Positions 1 to 7,853 of a DNA stretch of 57,509 bases are shown in pieces. The translations under genes and the position numbers were made by a program. The notes beneath the pieces were generated by a model. The model was not told the DNA's origin, searched no databases, and was given only the letters and a program-made list of their open reading frames with translations. Numbering within the stretch: position 1 is the first letter of the stretch; each line of letters opens with the position of its first letter. This DNA is from Kordia algicida OT-1 (GTDB lineage Bacteria > Bacteroidota > Bacteroidia > Flavobacteriales > Flavobacteriaceae): positions 853,428 to 910,936 of the forward strand of contig NZ_DS544873.1 of the NCBI RefSeq assembly GCF_000154725.1, written 5' to 3'.

Positions 1-87
1 TACGAAGGTCGCACATTCACCGAAGATGATGAATACTTGCCATATCCGCAAGAACAATTAGACTTATTGCCGTTACAACAAAACTAA
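1..87 (+). CDS. SusD/RagB family lipoprotein, C-terminal end only
   Basis: An open frame runs in from the left edge and stops at 85-87. Its last 28 residues include YLPYPQEQLDLLPLQQN, which fits the usual SusD C-terminus (a 'P-x-P-x-x-E' stretch ending close to an N-rich tail). SusD proteins are outer-membrane lipoproteins that cap the SusC TonB-dependent transporter and bind glycan. The position immediately before a LamG lipoprotein and a run of glycoside hydrolases agrees with a PUL. Only the tail is visible, so the family call rests on a short stretch plus context. Confidence 0.6.
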   Translation, partial: YEGRTFTEDDEYLPYPQEQLDLLPLQQN

Positions 88-99
88 TACGAAAAGAAA

Positions 100-1833
100 A
101 TGAAAAAATTTTATAAATATAGCTTTGGGGTATTCTTATTGATATTCATGCTCTCTTGTGAAGATAATATCGACCCGATAACTCAAGTAGATCCAGGACC
201 GGACGCGGGAGCGCCAATTGTAACGATTGAAAAACCTGTAGACGGTTTCTCAATCCAAGTGCCAGAACCGGTAACTTCTACCGAAATCGAATTCAGAGTA
301 GAAGATGACATCGAAATAGGTTCGGTAAGCGTAAAGCTTGACGGACAAGAAATTGCCGCATACAATGAATTTATAGACTACAGAATATTTATTGAAGAAT
401 TTGTGTATGACAACATCACAACCGGAGAACACACTTTGGAAGTAGTTGCGACAGATTTGGCAGGAAATGTAACGTCATCACTCTCTAACTTCAGTAAAGA
501 ACCACCCTACACACCGTTGTATCCTGGCGAAACGTTCTACATGAACTTTGACGGAAGTTACAGTGAATTAGTGACTTCTACAGATGCAACTGAAGTAGGG
601 AATCCAGGGTTTGCTCCTGAAGCTCGTGTAGGTTCGGGTGCGTATGCTGGCGCTTCAGATTCATACTTAACATTTCCAACCGATGGACTCTTAGCAAATG
701 AATTCAGTGCTTCCTTTTGGTTAAAAGTAAATGCCTCTCCAGATAGAGCAGGCGTGTTGGTAATTGGTCCGCCAGATGAAAATAATCCAGATGCTCAAAA
801 CAACAGAACAAGCGGTTTCAGATTTTTCCGTGAAAACACGGGCGGAATGCAACGTTTCAAACTAAATGTTGGAACGGGAAGTGGAGAAGCTTGGTTTGAT
901 GGCGGTTCAGCTGCGGATGTAGACCCGAACACAGACGAATGGGTTCACTTTGCATTCACCATTTCACAAACAGAAGCAGTAGTGTATAAAAACGGAGAAA
1001 TTGTAAGTCAAAATACGTTCTCGGGTGTCGATTGGACAAACTGTGACATACTTTCAATCATGTCGGGAGCACCTAGATTTACAGGTTGGGGACACAATGC
1101 TGACCAAAGCTATATGGACGAATTGAGAATTTTCAACATGGCGTTAACGCAAAATGATGTCATCGAATTAATAGCGCAAGCAGATGAAATATTCAAAGTA
1201 AACTTTAACGGAAGTTATACAGAAAGTTACAGCGATCAAGATTGTACCGAAGTAGGAAGTCCGGGATTCACTACAGATGCTACCGAAGGTACAAGCGCGT
1301 ATGAAGGTGCGGCAGATTCATATCTAACGTTCCCTGCTGAAGAATTAGTATCAAATGAATTTTCTGCTGTATTTGATTACAAAGTCAATGCTTCTCCTGA
1401 CAGAGCGGGAATTTTAGTAATCGGTCCACCAGATGCAGACAATCCTGATTCACAAAACAACAGAACAAGCGGATTCAGATTCTTCCGTGAAAATGCGGGC
1501 GGTATGCAACGCTTCAAACTCAATGTAGGAACTGGAAGTGGAGAAGCATGGTTTGATGGCGGTTCTGCGGCAGATTTAGATCCGACAAATCCACAATGGG
1601 TACAAATGGCTTTCACAATTTCGCAAACAGAATGTGTAGTCTATATCGATGGGCAAATTGTAAGTCAAAATACATTCCCCGGAGTAGATTGGACCGATTG
1701 TGATATCCTTTCAATCATGTCAGGAGCGCCAAGATTCACAGGTTGGAATCACTTATCAGATCAAAGTGCCATGGATAATTTAAGAATTTACAAAAAAGCA
1801 CTCTCACAAGCAGAAATCCAATCCTTGCAGTAA
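100..1833 (+). CDS. Surface lipoprotein with Ig-like domain and two tandem LamG/concanavalin-like domains
   Basis: A 577-residue protein with a type II signal peptide (lipobox LLIFMLSC, Cys about 20), so a lipid-anchored surface protein. Residues about 35-135 look like a bacterial Ig-like domain (a VKLDGQEI / HTLEVVATDLAGN pattern). Residues about 145-355 and 363-577 are two copies of a LamG-like (LamG_3) jelly-roll; the copies share long identical stretches such as NNRTSGFRFFREN and DILSIMSGAPRFTGW, so this is a recent internal duplication. It starts 12 bp after the SusD stop, the place usually held by SusE/SusF-type glycan-binding proteins, and I infer a glycan-binding role. No catalytic motif is visible. 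A terminator follows. Confidence 0.8.
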   Translation: MKKFYKYSFGVFLLIFMLSCEDNIDPITQVDPGPDAGAPIVTIEKPVDGFSIQVPEPVTSTEIEFRVEDDIEIGSVSVKLDGQEIAAYNEFIDYRIFIEEFVYDNITTGEHTLEVVATDLAGNVTSSLSNFSKEPPYTPLYPGETFYMNFDGSYSELVTSTDATEVGNPGFAPEARVGSGAYAGASDSYLTFPTDGLLANEFSASFWLKVNASPDRAGVLVIGPPDENNPDAQNNRTSGFRFFRENTGGMQRFKLNVGTGSGEAWFDGGSAADVDPNTDEWVHFAFTISQTEAVVYKNGEIVSQNTFSGVDWTNCDILSIMSGAPRFTGWGHNADQSYMDELRIFNMALTQNDVIELIAQADEIFKVNFNGSYTESYSDQDCTEVGSPGFTTDATEGTSAYEGAADSYLTFPAEELVSNEFSAVFDYKVNASPDRAGILVIGPPDADNPDSQNNRTSGFRFFRENAGGMQRFKLNVGTGSGEAWFDGGSAADLDPTNPQWVQMAFTISQTECVVYIDGQIVSQNTFPGVDWTDCDILSIMSGAPRFTGWNHLSDQSAMDNLRIYKKALSQAEIQSLQ

Positions 1834-1892
1834 GACTTTCAAAAATCAAAACATAGTATAATAGTGTATTTAAACTTGAATTAGTCGCTATT

Positions 1893-1934
1893 ACTTTAGC
1901 TGGATTTTAAACAAATGCAGCTAAAGTTTTTTTT
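1893..1934 (+). terminator. Rho-independent terminator between LamG lipoprotein and GH144 genes
   Basis: A perfect 10-bp stem (ACTTTAGCTG at 1893-1902, CAGCTAAAGT at 1918-1927) is followed by a run of eight T (1927-1934). It lies inside a closely spaced co-directional gene set, so it may reduce read-through from the highly expressed susCD part into the enzyme genes. It also covers an upstream in-frame ATG at 1915, which argues for the GH144 start at 1951. Confidence 0.8.
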
Positions 1935-1950
1935 CAATAACATCATTTTA

Positions 1951-3336
1951 ATGAAAATAAGTAAGCATACATATACATTCATTTTCGCAATGACAATACT
2001 TTTTTGCATATACAGTTGTAAAAAAAATACGGATTCCAAAAAAAACATCGCAATAGCTTCAGTTAAAATATCTAAAGTTAATGTAAGCGATGAACAGCTT
2101 TTAGACACCATTCAATTTCAAACGTTTAACTACTTCTGGGAAGGTGCAGAACCGAACTCAGGATTGGCAAGAGAGCGTTTGCACATGGACAATATCTATC
2201 CGACATCACCCAAAAATACAGTGACTACGGGTGGAAGCGGTTTTGGACTCATGGCAATATTAATAGGCGTTGAGCGTGGTTGGATCACAAGAAATCAAGC
2301 GTTAGATCGATACATAAAAATCGTCAACTTTTTAGCAGAAGCATATCGTTTTCTCGGCGCTTGGCCACATTGGATCAACGGCGAAACAGGAAAAGTTCAT
2401 CCATTCAGTAAAAAAGATGATGGCGGTGATCTCGTCGAAACTGCTTTATTGGTACAAGGACTCTTAACAGTTTCAGAATATTTCAAAAACGGTACCGAAA
2501 AAGAAAAAGAACTCGTTGCAAAAATTGACAAACTTTGGAGGGAAGTAGAGTGGAATTGGTATACCAAAGAAGGCGAAGATGTACTCTATTGGCATTGGTC
2601 GCCAAAGTACGGTTGGGACATGAATTTCCCTGTCGGCGGTTACAACGAATGCTTAATCATGTACGTACTTGCTGCCGCATCGCCAACATACCCAATTTCC
2701 AAAAAGGTGTATGAAAAAGGTTGGGCGCGAAACGGTAAAATAGTTTCTGAGGAATCGTATTACGGAGAAGAATTGGTGCTTGATTATTTTGAACACGGAA
2801 AAGATCCTATCGGACCATTATTTTGGGCACATTATTCCTACTTGGGACTAAATCCGAAAGGACTTTCAGATCAATACGCAAATTATTGGAAACTGACGCA
2901 AAATCATGCGAAAATTCATTACAAATATGGTGTTGACAACCCAAAAAAGTTCAAAGGATACGGTGATAGTCTTTGGGGATTAACTTCCAGTTATTCCATT
3001 AAAGGATATCATGGTCACAGACCAGAAGATGATCTTGGTGTCATTGCTCCGACAGCAGCATTGTCTTCGTTTCCTTACACTCCAAAAGAAAGCATGAAGG
3101 TATTGAAAAATATATATCAAAATCACGATAGTTTGGTTGGGAAATACGGTCCTTACGATGCTTTTAGCTTTGAAAATAATTGGTATCTGCCAAGATACCT
3201 AGCGATCGATCAAGGACCGATTCCTGTAATGATCGAAAACTACCGAACAGGTTTATTTTGGAACCTATTTATGAAAAATAATGACGTGCAAAATGGTTTA
3301 GACAAACTAGGCTTTACGTACGAAAACAAAAATTAA
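1951..3336 (+). CDS. GH144-like (glycoamylase-domain) lipoprotein, probable endo-beta-glucanase
   Basis: From the ATG at 1951 the protein is 461 residues with a lipoprotein signal peptide (MKISKHTYTF..., lipobox CIYSC). An ATG 36 bp upstream lies within the terminator hairpin and would spoil the signal peptide, so I reject it. The body is one PF10091-type (alpha/alpha)6-barrel domain with recognisable signatures: TTGGSGFGLMAI, GGDLVETA, WHWSP, GPLFWAHYSYLGLNP, GLTSSY, LAIDQGP and IENYRTGL. The family includes GH144 endo-beta-1,2-glucanases from Bacteroidota. It is followed with no gap by a paralogue and then by a GH3, the pairing known for beta-1,2-glucan use. Exact linkage specificity cannot be read from the sequence. 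Confidence 0.8.
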   Translation: MKISKHTYTFIFAMTILFCIYSCKKNTDSKKNIAIASVKISKVNVSDEQLLDTIQFQTFNYFWEGAEPNSGLARERLHMDNIYPTSPKNTVTTGGSGFGLMAILIGVERGWITRNQALDRYIKIVNFLAEAYRFLGAWPHWINGETGKVHPFSKKDDGGDLVETALLVQGLLTVSEYFKNGTEKEKELVAKIDKLWREVEWNWYTKEGEDVLYWHWSPKYGWDMNFPVGGYNECLIMYVLAAASPTYPISKKVYEKGWARNGKIVSEESYYGEELVLDYFEHGKDPIGPLFWAHYSYLGLNPKGLSDQYANYWKLTQNHAKIHYKYGVDNPKKFKGYGDSLWGLTSSYSIKGYHGHRPEDDLGVIAPTAALSSFPYTPKESMKVLKNIYQNHDSLVGKYGPYDAFSFENNWYLPRYLAIDQGPIPVMIENYRTGLFWNLFMKNNDVQNGLDKLGFTYENKN

Positions 3337-4689
3337 ATGAAAAAACTCTGTTTCATATTTATAATTGCAATAGTAATGAGTTGCGGAGACGACGAAGGTC
3401 CTGGTTATCAAGAACCATACGATCCAAATGCTGAAGATCCAGTAGTGGTTGATCCGTTAACGGACGAAGAACTCATGGACATAACCCAAGAAGAAACCTT
3501 TAAATATTTTTGGGACTTTGCTGGAACAAATTCTGGTGGCGCGAAAGAACGTTACCATCCAAATGATCCATCCAACAGTCAAAATGTAATTACAACTGGC
3601 GGAAGTGGTTTCGGATTGATGGCAATTCTTGTCGGAATAGAACGCGGGTATGTTTCGCGATCGGAGGCGGTACAACGTCTAACACAAATATTAAACTTTT
3701 TCCAGAACGCAGATCGTTTTCACGGAGCTTGGTCGCATTGGATTGATGATACTAGCGGAGCTGTCATTCCGTTTAGCGCGCAAGATAACGGCGGCGATAT
3801 TGTAGAAACAGCATTTTTTGTACAAGGATTAATTTGTGTGAAAGAATATTTCAAAAACGGAACAACAGCAGAACAAAACTTGGCAAACCAAGCCGACACA
3901 CTTTGGAAAGGTGTTGAATGGAATTGGTACACAAACAATCAGAACAAATTAATATGGCATTGGAGTCCATCGGACGATTTTGCAATTAACTTAGAACTAA
4001 AAGGCTACAACGAAACACTGATTGCTTTTATTCTCGGTGCCGCTTCTCCCGACTATACAATTTCGGGAGATGTATATCACCAAGGTTGGGCGAGCAACGG
4101 CAATATTGTTTCAGCTTCAAGCCAATACGATATTCCGTTGATTTTAGATCATGCAGGTTCCGGTACAGGACCTTTATTTTGGGCGCATTATTCGTATTTG
4201 GGTTTAAATCCGACAAATCTATCCGATCAATACGCCAATTACTGGAATTTAAATGTAAATCATACAAATATCAACTACCAATACTGCGTCAACAATCCAA
4301 ACAATTACACAGATTATGGAAGTGATTGTTGGGGATTAACAGCGAGTTACACGCGTAACTCCGATGGTTCTGTGGGTTATGCGGCACACGAACCGGAAAA
4401 CGATAACGGTACAATTTCGCCTACGGCGGCAATAAGTTCCATACCGTACACACCGCAAAAATCATTGGCAGCCATGCATTATTTCTATGAAAACGATTTA
4501 ATGGGACCTGCAGGTTTTTACGATGCGTTTAGTCCTCATTATAATTGGATTACAGAACGTTATTTGGCAATCGATCAAGGACCGCAAATCATTATGATTG
4601 AAAACTATCGTTCAGGTTTATTGTGGAATTTATTCATGCAAAATGAAGACGTCCAAAATGGTTTGGATGTTCTAGGTTTTACATATTAA
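3337..4689 (+). CDS. Second GH144-like (glycoamylase-domain) lipoprotein
   Basis: A 450-residue protein whose ATG directly follows the stop codon of the preceding paralogue, so translation is probably coupled. The signal peptide ends in lipobox IVMSC, followed by acidic residues (GDDEG) that favour surface export of Bacteroidota lipoproteins, and a short D/P-rich linker. The catalytic domain repeats the features of its neighbour (TTGGSGFGLMAI, GGDIVETAFFVQG, IWHWSP, GPLFWAHYSYLGLNP, LAIDQGPQ, IENYRSGLLWN). The two arose by tandem duplication and have diverged widely, so they may differ in cell location (surface versus periplasm) or in chain-length preference. An endo-glucanase role is inferred from the family. 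Confidence 0.8.
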   Translation: MKKLCFIFIIAIVMSCGDDEGPGYQEPYDPNAEDPVVVDPLTDEELMDITQEETFKYFWDFAGTNSGGAKERYHPNDPSNSQNVITTGGSGFGLMAILVGIERGYVSRSEAVQRLTQILNFFQNADRFHGAWSHWIDDTSGAVIPFSAQDNGGDIVETAFFVQGLICVKEYFKNGTTAEQNLANQADTLWKGVEWNWYTNNQNKLIWHWSPSDDFAINLELKGYNETLIAFILGAASPDYTISGDVYHQGWASNGNIVSASSQYDIPLILDHAGSGTGPLFWAHYSYLGLNPTNLSDQYANYWNLNVNHTNINYQYCVNNPNNYTDYGSDCWGLTASYTRNSDGSVGYAAHEPENDNGTISPTAAISSIPYTPQKSLAAMHYFYENDLMGPAGFYDAFSPHYNWITERYLAIDQGPQIIMIENYRSGLLWNLFMQNEDVQNGLDVLGFTY

Positions 4690-4698
4690 AAGAATACT

Positions 4699-5484
4699 AT
4701 GAAACGAATAAAACAACTACTCAATTGGTGTCTACTCTTTTCTGCGATAGCAGTGACTGCGCAAGAAGATCTATACAAAGAAGAAATACACGTACAAGGA
4801 AAAGATACGCTACAATACCGAATTATGTATCCAGAAAATTTTTCCAAAACGCAACAATATCCTGTAGTACTATTTTTGCACGGCGCAGGCGAACGCGGAA
4901 ATGATAACAAAAAACAATTGGTTCACGGGAGTAAATTGTTTTCTGACAAAACCAACAGAGGTGCATTTCCCTCAATTGTAATCTTTCCGCAATGCCCAAA
5001 GAGCGATTATTGGTCAAAAGTTGAGGTAGACAGATCTACAAAACCGATAGGGCTCAATTTTACATACGAAAGCGGTCCGACAACTTCTATGAAAATGGTC
5101 ATGAATCTCATGGACGAATTCTCTGAAAAACCGTTTGTAAAGAAAGAAAAAATATACGTCGGAGGCTTATCGATGGGCGGAATGGGAACTTTTGAAATTC
5201 TTTACAGGCGACCAGAAATGTTTGCGGCAGCCTTCGCTATTTGTGGTGGTGGCAATCCAGCTTCCGCTAAAGTATATGCTGATAAAATTGATCTTTGGGT
5301 ATTTCACGGTGCGAAAGATGATGTGGTGGATCCTCAATTATCTGTTGCGATGGTGAGTGCCATCCTAAAACACGGCGGAAAACCAAACTTTACACTATAC
5401 TCGGATGCCAATCATAACAGTTGGGATCCTGCTTTTGCTGAACCTAAATTACTAACCTGGCTTTTCTCTAAATCAAAAAAATAA
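4699..5484 (+). CDS. Secreted alpha/beta hydrolase (esterase / 'predicted peptidase' family)
   Basis: A 261-residue protein with a Sec signal peptide (about residues 1-21, ending AVTAQE). The alpha/beta-hydrolase fold shows an oxyanion segment VVLFLHGAGERG, the nucleophile elbow GGLSMGG (Ser158), a later Asp in HGAKDDVVDP and His in DANHNSWD. This is the arrangement of the COG4099-type secreted carboxylesterases often found in PULs. It lies 9 bp after one hydrolase gene and 1 bp before the GH3. In this setting removal of ester substituents from a polysaccharide is plausible, but the substrate is unknown. Confidence 0.7.
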   Translation: MKRIKQLLNWCLLFSAIAVTAQEDLYKEEIHVQGKDTLQYRIMYPENFSKTQQYPVVLFLHGAGERGNDNKKQLVHGSKLFSDKTNRGAFPSIVIFPQCPKSDYWSKVEVDRSTKPIGLNFTYESGPTTSMKMVMNLMDEFSEKPFVKKEKIYVGGLSMGGMGTFEILYRRPEMFAAAFAICGGGNPASAKVYADKIDLWVFHGAKDDVVDPQLSVAMVSAILKHGGKPNFTLYSDANHNSWDPAFAEPKLLTWLFSKSKK

Positions 5485-5485
5485 A

Positions 5486-7843
5486 ATGACAACGTTTAGA
5501 CTTACGAACATAAAATCTATAATAATCAGTTTTGGATTACTAACTGTAATGGCTTGTAGTACCAATACAAATATCAATACTAACAACAAAACTACATCGT
5601 CTACAACTGACAATCCGTATCAGGCAAAAGTTGATTCCATCATCAGTTTAATGACGTTAGATGAAAAAATTGGTCAGCTAAATCTTCCTGCAACCGGACC
5701 CATTACGACAGGTGCTTCAAAAAGTACTGGAGTCATTAAAAAAATTGAAGAAGGAAAAATTGGCGGTCTTTTCAACATAAAAGATCCAAAAAACATATAT
5801 GAAATTCAGAAAATTGCAGTTGAGAAAAGTCGCTTGAAAATTCCGTTAATCTTCGGAATGGACGTCATTCACGGTTATAAAACTACTTTTCCGATTCCGT
5901 TAGGTCTTTCCGCGTCTTGGGATATGGAAATGATAGAAAAAACAGCGCAAATTGCTGCAATGGAAGCAAGCGCAAACGGCATTAACTGGACATTTTCGCC
6001 AATGGTAGATATTTCTCGCGATCCACGCTGGGGTAGAGTTTCCGAAGGGAATGGTGAAGATCCATACCTAGGAAGCCAAATTGCACGCGCAATGGTTAGA
6101 GGATATCAACAAAATGATTTAGCCGCAAACAATACCTTAATGTCTTGCGTAAAACATTTTGCCTTATATGGCGCGCCAGAAGCTGGTAGAGATTACAACA
6201 CGGTTGATATGAGTCGTATACGGATGTACAATGAATATTTGCAGCCTTACAAAGCTGCGGTGGATGAAGGCGTTGGTTCGGTAATGGCCTCATTCAACGA
6301 AATTGATGGCGTTCCAGCAACGGGAAACAAGTGGTTGTTGACAAAACTTTTGCGTGAGGATTGGGGATTTAACGGCTTTGTAGTTTCAGATTACACAGGT
6401 ATTTACGAAATGCGAGCACACGGAATGGGAGATGAATTCACCGTAACTTCTCTAGCACTGAAAGCAGGATTGGATATGGATATGGCTGGTGACTCACCGC
6501 ATATTTCCGCTTCGTTCACGAAAGATTTGAAAACTGCTTTAGAAAGAAACCTTATTTCAGTGGACGACATAAACAAAGCCGTATCAAGAATACTAACGGC
6601 AAAATATCAATTAGGACTTTTTGACGATCCATACAAATATTGCAATCTTGAAAGAGCTGAAAAAGAAACGTACACGCAAGAAAATAGAGATTATGCTCGC
6701 GTAGTTGGAGCAGAATCAACAGTATTACTCAAAAACGATAAGCAAATATTACCTCTAAAAAAATCAGGGACAATTGCGGTCATCGGACCTTTGGCAAAAG
6801 CAGGCAACAACATGCCGGGAACTTGGAGTGTTGCGACAGACCATCAAAACGCAATTTCAGTTTGGGACGGTTTGCAACAAACAGTTGGTACTAAAGTAAA
6901 TCTATTATACGCAAAAGGAAGCAATATCACAGCTGATCTCGCATTGGAAAAACGTGTTACCATGTTTGGGAAAGATATTCCGAGAGACGAGCGAACAGAC
7001 AAGCAACTTTTAGAAGAAGCCTTATCAATTGCGGCACAATCAGATGTAATTGTAGCTACCATTGGTGAAAGTTCAGAATATAGTGGCGAAAGTAGTAGCA
7101 GAACGGATTTAAAAATTCCTCAAATACAAAAAGACTTACTGCAAGCTTTACTAAAAACAGGAAAACCTGTTGTATTGGTATTATTTACTGGAAGACCGTT
7201 AAACTTAGTTGAAGAAAGCGAAACCGTTCCGGCGATTCTGAACGTTTGGTTTCCAGGGAGTGAAGCTGGGTTATCTATTTCAGATGTGTTATTTGGCGAT
7301 GTAAATCCGTCAGGTAAACTCACTGCGACGTTTCCAAGAAATGTCGGACAAGTTCCGTTATTCTACAATCATAAAAATACAGGACGACCATTAGGAAACA
7401 ATGAAGGAAAATTTGAGAAATTCAAAACGAATTATTTAGACGTTCGTAATGAACCATTATATCCTTTCGGTTATGGTTTGAGCTATACGACATTCGAATA
7501 TGGCGAACTAAAACTTGACAAAACTTCCCTATCTAAAAACGAAACGATCAAGGTATCGATAGATATTACAAACACAGGGAATTACGACGGAAAAGAAGTG
7601 GCGCAACTCTATATCAGAGATGTGGTTGGAAGTGTAACAAGACCTGTAAAAGAGCTCAAAGGCTTTCAAAAAATATTTATAAAAAAGGGAGAAACCAAAA
7701 CAGTACGTTTTACTATTTCTATAGAAGATTTAAAATTCTACAACTCAAACTTAGACTTTGTGGCAGAACCTGGAGAATTCCAAGTTGCCATAGGAACAAA
7801 CTCTGATGTTGTACTCACTAATTCATTTCAACTTTTAGACTAA
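5486..7843 (+). CDS. GH3 family beta-glucosidase, lipoprotein
   Basis: A 785-residue protein with a type II signal peptide (lipobox VMAC) and a T/N-rich linker. It has the normal three-part GH3 build: an N-terminal TIM barrel with KHFALYG and the nucleophile Asp302 in GFVVSDYTGIY; an alpha/beta sandwich with the acid/base Glu region GESSEYSGESSSR and LVLFTGRPL; and a C-terminal fibronectin-like domain with YPFGYGLSYTTFEYG. GH3 enzymes remove terminal beta-linked glucose, or xylose in some members, from the non-reducing end. Beside two GH144-like proteins it could split sophoro-oligosaccharides, which is an inference from analogous loci. The gene starts 1 bp after the esterase stop. Confidence 0.9.
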   Translation: MTTFRLTNIKSIIISFGLLTVMACSTNTNINTNNKTTSSTTDNPYQAKVDSIISLMTLDEKIGQLNLPATGPITTGASKSTGVIKKIEEGKIGGLFNIKDPKNIYEIQKIAVEKSRLKIPLIFGMDVIHGYKTTFPIPLGLSASWDMEMIEKTAQIAAMEASANGINWTFSPMVDISRDPRWGRVSEGNGEDPYLGSQIARAMVRGYQQNDLAANNTLMSCVKHFALYGAPEAGRDYNTVDMSRIRMYNEYLQPYKAAVDEGVGSVMASFNEIDGVPATGNKWLLTKLLREDWGFNGFVVSDYTGIYEMRAHGMGDEFTVTSLALKAGLDMDMAGDSPHISASFTKDLKTALERNLISVDDINKAVSRILTAKYQLGLFDDPYKYCNLERAEKETYTQENRDYARVVGAESTVLLKNDKQILPLKKSGTIAVIGPLAKAGNNMPGTWSVATDHQNAISVWDGLQQTVGTKVNLLYAKGSNITADLALEKRVTMFGKDIPRDERTDKQLLEEALSIAAQSDVIVATIGESSEYSGESSSRTDLKIPQIQKDLLQALLKTGKPVVLVLFTGRPLNLVEESETVPAILNVWFPGSEAGLSISDVLFGDVNPSGKLTATFPRNVGQVPLFYNHKNTGRPLGNNEGKFEKFKTNYLDVRNEPLYPFGYGLSYTTFEYGELKLDKTSLSKNETIKVSIDITNTGNYDGKEVAQLYIRDVVGSVTRPVKELKGFQKIFIKKGETKTVRFTISIEDLKFYNSNLDFVAEPGEFQVAIGTNSDVVLTNSFQLLD

Positions 7844-7853
7844 CAACTAAACT

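Noticed and set aside
1915-1950. ATG at 1915 as start of the first GH144-like protein
   Set aside because: It lies within the terminator stem and would put a basic/hydrophobic extension before an otherwise perfect lipoprotein signal peptide.
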